A DNA stretch of 64,000 nucleotides from Amorphophallus konjac (taxonomy: Eukaryota > Streptophyta > Magnoliopsida > Alismatales > Araceae): the NCBI GenBank assembly GCA_022559845.1, contig CM040128.1, positions 267,908,698 to 267,972,697 on the forward strand, read 5' to 3'. Below the pieces are notes generated by a model. That model saw only the letters and a list, made by a program, of their open reading frames with translations. It had not been told where the DNA came from and ran no database searches. Both the position numbers and the translations under genes were made by a program. Shown piece after piece: positions 20,036 to 31,030 of the stretch. Each line of letters begins with the position of its first letter. Position 1 is the first letter of the stretch.

Positions 20036-22381
20036 ATGGCATCCTTCAATCCTCCCCGCTCCCAAGAGGACTCTCTTCCTCAAGGGCTCCTTGAAAACCC
20101 CCCTAGGGTTATTACATTTTCCTCTGGAGAGGGGACTGCCCCTCTCCCATCCTCCACTTCTGTGGAAGGTGGTCAAGCTACCCCTTCTCTCTCTACTCCT
20201 TCCGCGGGCTCCGTCCTTCATATGATGGCCCAATTGGATCCGACCCAACTCCAAGTTCTGTATCAAGCTATGCATGGGTCCAATGCCTCTCCCTCTGCCA
20301 TTACCCAAGGTCAATCTAATCCTTCCATTATTGGGCAGTCCATTCAGCCCACTCCGATTGATCTCACTCCAGTCCAACCCCGGACCATCACTTTCGCTGG
20401 CATGGAGATGGGCCAATCTTCTAATTCATCCCATCAATCTTTCGATAAAGGGAAGTCACCTATCCCTTCCTTTGTCCAGGTGGATCATCACAACTCTGGT
20501 TCGGTAGCTTCGCAAGTTCTTATGGGCCCTTCCGACTTCTCACGCTCTCAGCAAGGGGTGGCCCAAGCTCCTGCTAATCTGGGCCAATCTCAGGCCCAAT
20601 ATCCTTCTTATGGGCCTCCTATCTCTACTGTTTATCCCTCCACTCCTGCCTATGGGCTTCCACCTTCTGTCACGACCGTTCCATCTGCTCCTCAAATACA
20701 ATCAGCATCCTTCACTACCCCTGCTCCCTCCCGAGAGCAAGACTTGCTTGACAAGTGGGCCACCATGCAGCAACAACTCGACTTTCTCCAGAAAAGGGTT
20801 GGCCCACAATCCTTGGCCGATATTCCTATTCCGAGCTTCCAGAACATCCGGTTCCCTCCGCAATCAGAGCTCCCCAACTATCGCAAGTACGATGGGAACA
20901 GCAATCCCTTCATCCATGTGAGGGATTTTCTTTATGAATCGGCGCAGTTCCAATATGATGATCGCCTCATGGCGTACTTATTCCGCCGATCTTTGGACAG
21001 TGTTGCTCTAGAATGGTTCTATTCTCTACCACTGGAAGAGGCCGAGAGTTTCAAGGTAGTAAAGGACAAATTCATCCAGCGGTTCCAAGACAGGGTCGGC
21101 CCTGAATATTCATTTACAGATCTAGTGGCCGAGAAGATGAAGCCGGATGAAGAGTTCGCCACCTATGCAGACAGGTGGAGACAAATGGCCGCTAGAGTAC
21201 CGGGCCACATTCCGGAGGAAGAGAAGGTCAAACTGCTGATTTCCAATGCCACCCTGACCTTCCGCAACATCCTGGCCATGAATGACATAGCCAACATGCA
21301 TCAACTCTATAGCCGGGCGCGCTTCATCTAGACTCAATTCAAGGACTCCCCTATCCATTCCCTCTTCGAAAACCAAAAGCCCAAGTACCACAAGAAACCA
21401 CAGGGCCCGGTTACTGAGGGAGTCCAAACAAATGAGCAAGTACAAGCCGTTGCTTTTCCATATCAGGCCGCACCTTTCCGCTACAATCAAAACCCCCGCA
21501 ATCCACAAAACTCCGCTCCGCAAAACTTCCAAGCCACTCCACAAAACCCTCCCCCCGCCTTCACCATTCCACAAAACACCTTCACCACACCACAACAACC
21601 GTCGCCACCACCACAATACCATAACGTCCCTCCACCCAACGGCTACAACAACAACAATCCAAATAGCAAGCGTCCGGCTCCTAGGAGAGCCCAGTATCCT
21701 CCATTGCCAGAGACACTTACAGATATCTTCTCGGCACTCATGTCAGTAAATGCAATCCAACTTCCTCCGGAACGGCCTGTTTGGAGCCCGGCAGTCGATC
21801 AGACTAAGTATTGTATGTTCCACCGGCAGCCGGGCCATACCATAAAAGGATGTTTTCAGTTCCGAGATCTTGTGTATGACCTACATGAAGGGCAGAGAAT
21901 GGACTGGGCCGAAATGCATAGGGCCATTGTCGAGATTAAAGAGAAGAGAAGGCAATCGCAGGGGCAGCAAATGCAGCAGCATCAAGCACCGCAGCCGCAG
22001 CAGCCGCCACAACAGCAGCAACCACAGCAAGTACAAGACCTGGGCATCCATCAGAACCCGATGCCAAATCATCCACCCACTCCTCAGCAGCAGCCGCCAG
22101 CACCAGCGCAAGTAAACATGGTCCAGCCACTGGCCCCCAACGCCAGATGGTCTTTCGATGATGATGGCGCCACACCACAGGTCATGTCCCTCCACCATAA
22201 CCACCGCAATCCTCCCTTCATCATCCATGCACAGCCGACGCCCTCTCAACTCGTCCTCCCGTTCACACCCACTCCAGCAAATCCTCTACCACTCTCCATT
22301 CCATCGTACCTCCATCACCTACCCCCATCACCGTCACCACACCACCACCCAATCCTTCACCCATTCTTACCCAGCCGCTAG
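20036..22381 (+). pseudogene. gag: gag of element C (one internal stop)
   Basis: Gag forms the retrotransposon particle. The ATG at 20,036 is preferred over the in-frame start at 19,892 because it opens a Pro/Ser/Gln-rich Gag N-terminus. The retrotransposon gag core spans about 20,870-21,330 (LPNYRKYDGNSNPF, ALEWFYSLPLEEAESF, KDKFIQRFQDRVG, YADRWRQMAARVPG). A TAG at 21,329-21,331 interrupts the frame, which then continues open to 22,381. The second part holds a zinc-finger-like CMFHRQPGHTIKGC (about 21,820) and a Gln/Pro-rich linker. The frame that continues into protease is shifted by one somewhere in the proline-rich linker (about 22,150-22,330), so gag and pro are now in different frames. 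Confidence 0.8.
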
Positions 22382-23817
22382 CCTTTCCTCCACCCGCATC
22401 AACATTCATCACCACCCGGCCTTCCACCAATCCTTCATCCATCATCCGCTCACCACCCACTACCACCACCAACCTTACGCTCCACCAAACTGTCTCCCCC
22501 GCACCACCTGTTCCATTCATCCATCCCGCAGGGCCCATCATACTATCTTCAGATACCGCTGCAAATTGTGCTTTAAGGAGCGGGAAGATGTTCCATCGGA
22601 ATTACGCTTCTACTTCTAATCCCCAGTCCTCTCAGCCGGTGGCCGAGCAAGAAGAAACTGAACCTTTGTCAGGTACTCAATATGACTTGCTGCATCATCT
22701 GGATCGAGTACCCGCCAAAATATCTGTGCTGGAGCTGATCAAAAGGTCCACCCTTCATCAGGATGCGCTGAGGGACTTCTTACAGAAGGTGATGGTTAGC
22801 GAAGACATGGCAGTTGATAGCCTACCAACGGCACTGGCAACTATCTCCAAAGGGCCGGCAATCACATTCTCTGAAACCGAGCTTGCACCTCCGGGGGCTC
22901 GGCAAATGCCACTCTGTATAACAATTACCCTGAACAAAGTCGACATTGAAGCAGTGCTGGTTGACACAGGGGCCTCAATCAATGTTTGCCCACTCAGCAC
23001 CCTCCGAGCATGCAACATATCTGAAGATTTACTACGGCCTACCCCCACCACTATAGCAGCGTATGACAACTCAAGGCGAGCATGTCACGGGGTAGTCACC
23101 ATTCAGGCAGAGCTCGGGCCCCTTATTATGGCCGTGGAATTCTATGTTCTTGATATCGACCCTATGTTCAAGGCTATCTTGGGTCATCCCTGGATTGACA
23201 CACTCGGCGCCGTGCCCTCCACCGCACATCAGTGCATCAAATTCCCCTTCCAAGGGAGGGTCGTCAAAGTTAAGAGCTTATCCACAGTACAGTCAGTAAA
23301 GGCTATTTCAGAGCAGGTTCTTCCCACACTCTGGCCAAGCAGCCGACCCGTTCTGTCAGTGTTGGATTTGAATTTTCCTTGGGCTTACACATCCCCTAAG
23401 CCCGTCGCTACTCCAGTTAATGTCAAAGTGAAGCCACAGATTCGAGATTCAAAGGGGTGGAACATTATATTGAAACTGGGCTATCAACCGGGGAGAGGCC
23501 TCGGTGCGCAATTGCAAGGGATGACTAAGCCTATACCTAAGGGAAGAAAAATGGGTAGGAGAGGTCTCGGCTACAAAGAGACAGCATTATCTATGATGGG
23601 TGATTCTGGGCCACTCACCTGGGATTATCGTCAGCATTTTGTCAAAGGGCCTCTCCAGCCTGGCACATTAGCTCCAAAGCCGGTTCAGCAAGAAAGGAAT
23701 ACAGCTTGTCCAAATGCCAGTCCGCCTCCCTTGCCAGGAGGGTCAGATGATGACATGCTCGACTACAGTCAGGCCTTGCAGGGGCTCTTTCATGAGGAAG
23801 AATGTCAGAAGAAGTAA
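22382..23817 (+). pseudogene. pro: Protease with G-patch domain of element C
   Basis: The first recognisable start is at 22,588, but the open frame extends upstream to about 22,261 and is the true continuation of gag. An aspartic protease core is visible: VEAVLVDTGASINVCP-like sequence with DTG at about 22,972 and the flap/end region AILGHPWIDTLGAVPS (about 23,170-23,220). About 80 residues after the protease comes LGYQPGRGLGAQLQG and then a GRRGLGYKE block (23,476-23,580), a G-patch: a Gly-rich nucleic-acid-binding module also found fused to protease in some retroelements. The stop TAA (23,815) lies inside a good 5' splice site, AA|GTAAGAG. Confidence 0.8.
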
Positions 23818-24221
23818 GAGGTTCGACTGGTGCAATGGAGGCCGAAGAAGCAGTCTATTGTTGATTTACAGAAGGAGGGGAGCTCTCTAATTGCCTTTTC
23901 TTGGTCTCCCTCACGCCTCCAATCTATGTTTAAGCAAGGGGACTTCATACCCCGCCTTCCTCCCGTCATAATAGATCCATCTTTCATTAATCCGCCCGAG
24001 ATTCTGTTTGTTCCTTGTGCTTGCGGGAAGTGCCCACCTATCGATCTATCCACTCTCTTCACTCCTCCTCCTCCCAACGCCCAACTCCACGAGATGTGGT
24101 TCTCTTCTTCCGATCCTTTCTTCGACTGCATTTTCCCCGAGCTGTTCCCTATGCAGCTCCCACCTCCTCCATCTTGCTGTGTAGTCTCCGCTGATCTCCA
24201 AAAAAAAACGTCAAATTTGAA
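23814..24221 (+). other. Possible Ogre-type intron between protease and RT of element C
   Basis: GTAAGAG at 23,814-23,820 is a near-consensus plant 5' splice site at the end of the protease frame. Pyrimidine-rich stretches ending in AG occur at 24,155 and 24,184. The Ogre group is known to splice out an intron at this position. The acceptor could not be fixed because candidate junctions do not all keep the downstream frame open. An unspliced open frame at 23,830-24,306 has no recognised domain. Confidence 0.35.
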
Positions 24222-24586
24222 ATGGAGATTTCAGTGGAAGATTACTCTATCCTATCGCCATCTTCCTCCCAGGGGCACGAGTCCCCTGCGCCTTCCCTTC
24301 CACTAGGTCTTCTATCCCCTAGGTTAGGATTAGGGTCCGCCGAGTCTAGGGAATTAGAGTCAGTTAGATCTAGAGAAGTAGGGTCTTATTCTAGGTCGTC
24401 CAACCCTTCCTCTGCTGAGTCGCACTCGCTGGCGCATCCTTCCCGATCTGTTCCTGATAGGTTCTTGCAAGATTTAGCTCAGCGCTGCCATGCTCTTTTG
24501 AAGTGCCCGGAATTTGTTGCTACGTCAATCGTAATTGAAGACGACGAGGAAATAGAAGGGGTGTGGAGCGATGACGGATTAGGCGT
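24222..24586 (+). pseudogene. Pol linker of element C, left of the B insertion
   Basis: Open frame from 24,222 with a Ser/Leu/Glu-rich sequence and a segment ending DDEEIEGVWSDDG. The frame is cut by element B after the target site GGCGT (24,582-24,586). It continues in the same frame at 31,031 on the other side, which shows that this is the pre-insertion pol linker just upstream of RT. Confidence 0.65.
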
Positions 24587-26617
24587 TGATGGGGACATCA
24601 GCGACAACCAGCTCACTTTGTGTTTGCATTTATGTCCTTTTGTATTTGTATGTACGCTCTTGTGATATATGCGTACACAATAGTAGGTCTTAGTGGGTTT
24701 ATTTGCAAAAGGCCATTGGGTTTCTTTGCAAATATGCTTGTAGGCCCTGCAGGGGCCCCCTCCCTCCTCCTTATTGGTCCACATGGACTCTTGGGTCCAA
24801 GGTGGCTGGTCCATGGTCCAAATTTGGACTTGGACCATGAATTAAATAAAGAAGACAATTCCAAATTGTCCTCTTTAAGGGGGGGGGCGGACCTATTAGT
24901 TTATTTGGGTTTAATGTGGTGTTCACACCACATCTCAACCCTCCATTCTTCAACCCTTGATCCAAGGGCTCATATTAGATTAGAACCCTTTCATATAAAT
25001 ACTTGTATTTTCTTATGGAAAGAATTAATGAAGAAGAAATTAGCATTTTGCCTCCTTGAAGCTTGTGCCCCTCTCCCCTCTCTCCCTGGTGTTCTTCCAC
25101 CTCCAGCCCAGTTATAGAGTGAGATCCCTCCCCTCTTGATCCCCTCCAACTTCTGAAGCAGCTCCGGTGATCGCCGCCGCCGCCGTCTCGCCGCCGACGC
25201 GTCTTCACCAACGAATTCGGTTTTCTGTCCACTCTGGACAGACCTCTCTTCTCCGAATTGTCCCTCTCTCTTAACTCATCTTCTGAAGCTCCAATTTTCA
25301 GGGTTGGTTCCCCTCTTGAACCCTTACCTCCACAAAAAATTTCAGGCAAAAAATCGTCCTTTAGATATTTTTAGATTTTCGTCCAAGTTCAAATTTCAGT
25401 TCTGTCCAGGTTCTATCTACTGTTCATCAGTTCTGAGTCTACCTGTTCGACCCATGCTTTGAATTTTGTTGGGGCTCTAAAAATTACTGATACTTCTGTC
25501 CACATATGTCTACCACCATGAATTTTCTTAATTTTTGATAAGGTCTCTAGGTATTTTTCAAAATTCGTACCAGTTCCTGTGAGCAATTTTTCCACAGTGT
25601 CCCAGATCCGACCCAGGTCCACTCAAAAAATCCCATAAAATCCATTTCCTATCTAAATCAAAAACCAAAAATAGTCCCGGTTTTCTATCTCAGAGATCTT
25701 AAACTTTTCTGAAGAACTCATCTCCATATTCCAAGGTCCTCCCACCGGTCAACGGAGATTTTCAGAGAAGTCAGAACCTGCCCCTGCAGTTCTGGCCTGT
25801 TTACAGCAAGGGTGTAAATTCCATAAGTCAGATATACGTATCTGATTATTTTTTCTGAAGGCCCCTACGTCTAAGTATTTGGAGTCCTCTTTCCAACGGC
25901 TCCGAGCTCGTTGCATTCCGACGACGGGGTTGATCACAGCAGCCGATCTCGCCGGACAGCGCGCGAGAAGACAGCAAGTGCAGACTTGTGGCCGGTTTCC
26001 CGCGAGCGTCGTCCGAGGGCCGCCCGGCGTCCGGCGGTCGTTCCAGCAACTCGCCATCCTAGGGGAGCGCTTCCCAAGTGTACCCACACCAGAGGAGGCA
26101 TCAGGTCCCACACGACCCCTCCGGTCCACACGTGGGCCCCACTAGCACGAGTACGCGCGAAGCCGAAGCCGTGCCCGGAAACCGCCCGTCAACCCGGAAT
26201 TGGTCCTCCCGGGCCCCCTTGTGTCGCCCGTTACCTCCCTGCGTGGAGTGGGCTTACTTGTATTGCTGTAATCTTAATGTATTAAGTTCTCGGGAGTACG
26301 AGTTTCGGCCGGGTGCCATCTTCGCCACGCCGAGCGCGTGGAGGTATCGTATTCGCTCCTTGCTTGGCATTCCGCTTATTTCTATATATGCTTGTTTATG
26401 CCGCTGCTAGAGAGCATGTGTAGGGTTACCTAGCTCGCTTTTAATTTATCATATCACTGCTGCGAGTGAGAGAGTGACCGTCCCGTGACCCGATCCGGGC
26501 ACAATTGTGAGCCGACCACCCTAGCTCACTGCCGGTTGTTCAACTGCGCACATCCGACGCTTCCCTCGCTAAGGGACGACCGCTAGCTTATCGTGTCCAT
26601 GGTCCCATCCCGCATCA
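24587..26617 (+). mobile_element. 5' LTR of element B
   Basis: 2,031 bp, TGATGGGGAC to CCCGCATCA. A TATA-like ATATAAATA lies at 24,993-25,001. A run of eight or nine G at about 24,881 differs in length between the two LTRs. Long open frames shared with the 3' LTR are by-products of the duplication. Confidence 0.93.
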
Positions 26618-26620
26618 CTT

Positions 26621-26632
26621 TGGTATCAGAGC
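26621..26632 (+). promoter_or_regulatory. tRNA-iMet primer binding site of element B
   Basis: TGGTATCAGAGC three bases after the 5' LTR end, the standard initiator-Met primer site of chromoviruses. Confidence 0.9.
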
Positions 26633-26932
26633 AAGTTGAGTCTAGGGTGTCAAAAAAAAAAAGAGTGTCATTTACGTCTAGTCATCAGTCGGTCTAAGTC
26701 GTGTTTAGGGTCATCATTGTTTTAAAACACAAAAAAGAGTGTCTTTTCGCATACATCCCTTTACTCGGTATATAGAAAGGTGTTGTCCGACCGTTAGGTT
26801 ACGCCTATCGGGAAGGCCGCACACTTGTGCGAGTGACCTTCGGGTCGATTATCTCCGCCGCGTACCGAGTTTTGGTTAAGTCTAGGCGCATCATTTTGCA
26901 TTAGTGTGTTTTGCTCTAGTCGGTGTGTTTGC

Positions 26933-28513
26933 ATGCCCACTCGTCGGGGTACTCAGTACTCACCCCCACCCCCACCTATGGCCAACCCACGGGATACCTC
27001 GGGAGACTTCCACTCCCTACAAGAGGCGATGATGGCCATTATGGCTAGGTTGGACCAATCCGATGCTAACTTTCGGACCTTCTCCGAGAATATGGATGGT
27101 CGCCTTAGGGCCATGGAAGGACGCATGGAGAACTCCGATAGGTCGGTCCAAGACCTCGTTGGGCGGTTAGATAGGATGTCACACGGGGACCCTCCTGGGG
27201 CAGCCCAAGGTCCACCCGCACCTCCTCCCGCGGGGGCCCAAGTCCAACCCGCTCCCATGGCCCAAGTCCAGGCCGCTCCCGCGGCCCAAAACCAGCCACC
27301 ACTGGTTCCTCCACCCGCCCCTCCTCGGGTTCCCCAACTATCACACCGTGACCTTGGTCTCGAGGACTATGGGTCCGACAATGCCTACGAGGGGTATGGT
27401 CAACGCCGTCGTGGTTTTCAGCCACAACGAGATGAGGATGATGATCGGGTCCTTAAGACCGTGCGAGCGGATCCTCCCGCTTTTTACGGGTCTTTGGATC
27501 CGAAAGTCTACCTAGATTGGGAGTTTGGCATGGACCGTTATTTTGAATGGTATGATATGTCGGAGCGTCGAAGGGTCCGATTTGCCACCATGAAACTCAT
27601 GGGGCAGGCACAAACCTATTGGAAGAATGTGGAGAGCCTGCTACTTCAGCGGCTAGAACCCCCGATTGACACATGGGCCGAGATGAAGAATAAACTTCGG
27701 CAAAAGTACCTCCCTCCCACATACCGCCAGCGACTCATCGATAGATGGCAAAGTCTTAGCCAGGGAGACCGGTCTGTCTCCGAATACATCGCGGAGTTTG
27801 ATGAGTACTTTCTACGATGTGGTGTCACGGAGGAGAGTACCATGCCCGTGTCCCGCTTTCGACGTGGTTTGCGGCCACACTACCAGTATGAGCTTTTCCG
27901 CCGCAATGCCAAGACGTTGGAAGAGGCATATCAGGTTGCTCTCGAGATGGAGCAATTTGAGGGAGAGTTCGAGTCTAGCCATCGGTTGGGCCCCACCCCT
28001 CTCCGTAGTACCGAGCCCCGTCACTCTATAGGCCCACATCAGCGGCCTCCCATGGCTCGACCTCAGGAGCCCACCCGTCAGGAGCACTTCGCTCCACGGC
28101 CTCGCCCTCCTCCACCCCGGGATCTATTTCCATCCCAACCACCGGCACCCTTTGCCCGTCCCCCAGCTCCTATAGTCCGTCCTCTGGCACCGGCACCCCC
28201 GCCACTCTTGTCCAAGGCACCTACACCTCCCCCATTGTTGCCTACACCCCCTACCCGGCGGGATGATAAGGGTAAGGTCCCTCTTATCGGGGAGAGTAGT
28301 CGATCGCGAATACAATGTTTCCACTGTCATGGGTACGGCCACATTGCTAGTGAGTGTCCCGCTCGCACCACCCTAGCCTTAGGTGTTGGAGGATCCGCAC
28401 CTCCCGAGCTTGAGCATGTCGATTACGAGGCCGACGAGGCACTGGCCGATGAATACTATGCCATGGGGGAAGAGCTGGGCGACCCTTCTGCCGCCCAGGA
28501 TGTCGCCACCTAG
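26933..28513 (+). CDS. gag: Gag polyprotein of element B
   Basis: Particle-forming Gag, about 526 codons from the ATG at 26,933 (MPTRRGTQYS); an upstream in-frame start at 26,906 is possible. In order: a coiled-coil-like N-terminus (MAIMARLDQSDANF, MEGRMENSDRSVQ), a Pro/Ala/Gln-rich spacer, the gag core at about 27,465-27,970 (FYGSLDPKVYLDWE, GQAQTYWKNVESL, LRQKYLPPTYRQRL, SVSEYIAEFDEYF, FRRGLRPHYQYELF), a long Pro-rich linker, and a CCHC zinc knuckle CFHCHGYGHIASEC (about 28,315). The frame is intact to a TAG at 28,511. No protease or RT follows. Core and knuckle resemble chromovirus Gag. The intact frame in a pol-less element suggests selection on Gag until recently. Confidence 0.88.
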   Translation: MPTRRGTQYSPPPPPMANPRDTSGDFHSLQEAMMAIMARLDQSDANFRTFSENMDGRLRAMEGRMENSDRSVQDLVGRLDRMSHGDPPGAAQGPPAPPPAGAQVQPAPMAQVQAAPAAQNQPPLVPPPAPPRVPQLSHRDLGLEDYGSDNAYEGYGQRRRGFQPQRDEDDDRVLKTVRADPPAFYGSLDPKVYLDWEFGMDRYFEWYDMSERRRVRFATMKLMGQAQTYWKNVESLLLQRLEPPIDTWAEMKNKLRQKYLPPTYRQRLIDRWQSLSQGDRSVSEYIAEFDEYFLRCGVTEESTMPVSRFRRGLRPHYQYELFRRNAKTLEEAYQVALEMEQFEGEFESSHRLGPTPLRSTEPRHSIGPHQRPPMARPQEPTRQEHFAPRPRPPPPRDLFPSQPPAPFARPPAPIVRPLAPAPPPLLSKAPTPPPLLPTPPTRRDDKGKVPLIGESSRSRIQCFHCHGYGHIASECPARTTLALGVGGSAPPELEHVDYEADEALADEYYAMGEELGDPSAAQDVAT

Positions 28514-28995
28514 TGGGTTTGATGCTACCACCTTAGTCTAGAGTCGTGCATGAGTCAGTGTGCTTTCTTTGTGTGGTTTGTTTGTGTGGTGATTTTGAGT
28601 CGATTGTTTGCATGGTTTGCATTCGTGTGTCAGTGCATGGTGAGTCTGCATGTGTCTTGTGCAAGCTCGTGTCGTTCCCGAATGAGTGTGAAGCGAGTCG
28701 ATTCACTTGACGAGTATGGGATCGGTTTACTTCTATACCCGGATCAGTCACCTATAGGGACTCAGCAGTGATTCCTAGTGAGTCTTTGAGCTGTTTCCTT
28801 CCGTTGAGAGTGCCCCTTCGGAGTGACCACCTTTGGCCATAGCAGTGCGCATATCGAGTATATGTGGAATGAGCAGGTGCCGATCACTTGGAGTGGAGCA
28901 TACCCGCGCTACTTGGCACGGTGACGGATCCGCCGGAGACCTGAGCAGCCGCACCCTTTACTCGACGGGGTCGAGTTCCTCCACCCGGGGAGAAT
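28514..28995 (+). other. Post-gag tail and PPT of element B, no gene seen
   Basis: About 480 bp without pol motifs. It ends CACCCGGGGAGAAT directly before the LTR; GGGGAGA is the likely polypurine tract. Confidence 0.6.
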
Positions 28996-31027
28996 TGATG
29001 GGGACATCAGCGACAACTAGCTCACTTTGTGTTTGCATTTATGTCCTTTTGTATTTGTATGTACGCCCTTGTGATATATGCGTACACAATAGTAGGTCTT
29101 AGTGGGTTTATTTGCAAAAGGCCATTGGGTTTCTTTGCAAATATGCTTGTAGGCCCTGCAGGGGCCCCCTCCCTCCTCCTTATTGGTCCACATGGACTCT
29201 TGGGTCCAAGGTGGCTGGTCCATGGTCCAAATTTGGACTTGGACCATGAATTAAATAAAGAAGACAATTCCAAATTGTCCTCTTTAAGGGGGGGGGGCGG
29301 ACCTATTAGTTTATTTGGGTTTAATGTGGTGTTCACACCACATCTCAACCCTCCATTCTTCAACCCTTGATCCAAGGGCTCATATTAGATTAGAACCCTT
29401 TCATATAAATACTTGTATTTTCTTATGGAAAGAATTAATGAAGAAGAAATTAGCATTTTGCCTCCTTGAAGCTTGTGCCCCTCTCCCCTCTCTCCCTGGT
29501 GTTCTTCCACCTCCAGCCCAGTTATAGAGTGAGATCCCTCCCCTCTTGATCCCCTCCAACTTCTGAAGCAGCTCCGGTGATCGCCGCCGCCGCCGTCTCG
29601 CCGCCGACGCGTCTTCACCAACGAATTCGGTTTTCTGTCCACTCTGGACAGACCTCTCTTCTCCGAATTGTCCCTCTCTCTTACCTCATCTTCTGAAGCT
29701 CCAATTTTCAGGGTTGGTTCCCCTCTTGAACCCTTACCTCCACAAAAAATTTCAGGCAAAAATTCGTCCTTTAGATACTTTTAGATTTTCGTCCAAGTTC
29801 AAATTTCAGTTCTGTCCAGGTTCTGTCTACTATTCATCAGTTCTGAGTCTACCTTGTTCGACCCATGTTTTGAATTTTGTTGGGGCTCTAAAAATTACTG
29901 AGACTTCTGTCCACATATGTCTACTACCATGAATTTTCTTAATTTTGATAAGGTCTCTAGGTATTTTTCAAAATTCGTACCAGTTCCTGTGAGCAATTTT
30001 TCCACAGTGTCCCAGATCCGACCCAGGTCCACTCAAAAAATCCCATAAAATCCATTTCCTATCTAAATCAAAAACCAAAAATAGTCCCGGTTTTCTATCT
30101 CAGAGATCTTCAACTTTTCTGAAGAACTCATCTCCATATTCCAAGGTCCTCCCACCGGTCAACGGTGATTTTCAGAGAAGTCAGAACCTGCCCCTGCAGT
30201 TCTGGCCTGTTTACAGTAAGGGTGTAAATTCCATAAGTCAGATATACGTATCTGATTATTTTTTCTGAAGGCCCCTTTGTCGAAGTATTTGGAGTCCTCT
30301 TTCCAACGGCGCCGAGCTCGTTGCATTCCGACGACGGGGTTGATCACAGCAGCCGATCTCGCCGGACAGCGCGCGAGAAGACAGCAAGTGCAGACTTGTG
30401 GCCGGTTTCCCGCAAGCGTCGTCCGAGGGCCGCCCGGCGTCCGGCGGTCGTTCCAGCAACTCGCCATCCTAGGGGAGCGCTTCCCAAGTGTACCCACACC
30501 AGAGGAGGCATCAGGTCCCACACGACCCCTCCGGTCCACACGTGGGCCCCACTAGCACGAGTACGCGCGAAGCCGAAGCCGTGCCCGGAAACCGCCCGTC
30601 AACCCGGAATTGGTCCTCCCGGGCCCCCTTGTGTCGCCCGTTACCTCCCTGCGTGGAGTGGGCTTACTTGTATTGCTGTAATCTTAATGTATTAAGTTCC
30701 CGGGAGTACGAGTTTCGGCCGGGTGCCATCTTCGCCACGCCGAGCGCGTGGAGGTATCGTATTCGCTCCTTGCTTGGCATTCCGCTTATTTCTATATATG
30801 CTTGTTTATGCCGCTGCTAGAGAGCATGTGTAGGGTTACCTAGCTCGCTTTTAATTTATCATATCACTGCTGCGAGTGAGAGAGTGACCGTCCCGTGACC
30901 CGATCCGGGCACAATTGAGAGCCGACCACCCTAGCTCACTGCCGGTTGTTCAACCGCGCACATCCGACGCTTCCCTCGCTAAGGGACGACCGCTAGCTTA
31001 TCGTGTCCATGGTCCCGTCCCGCATCA
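28996..31027 (+). mobile_element. 3' LTR of element B
   Basis: 2,032 bp, nearly identical to the 5' LTR. Small differences include GGCTCCGAG/GGCGCCGAG, CCTACGTCTAAG/CCTTTGTCGAAG and a one-base change in the G run. Confidence 0.93.
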
Positions 31028-31030
31028 GGC

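Noticed and set aside
20036..21331. TAG at 21,329 as a programmed readthrough site between Gag parts
   Set aside because: It lies at the end of the gag core, before the zinc finger, and the copy carries several other random stops; a nonsense mutation is simpler.
23830..24306. 158-codon frame after the protease of element C
   Set aside because: No domain recognised, and it overlaps the likely Ogre-type intron; kept only as a possibility in the intron entry.
25911..26285. A 124-codon frame repeated almost identically at 30,321-30,695, looking like a conserved duplicated gene
   Set aside because: Both copies lie in the two LTRs of element B; the identity comes from LTR duplication and no protein domain is seen.
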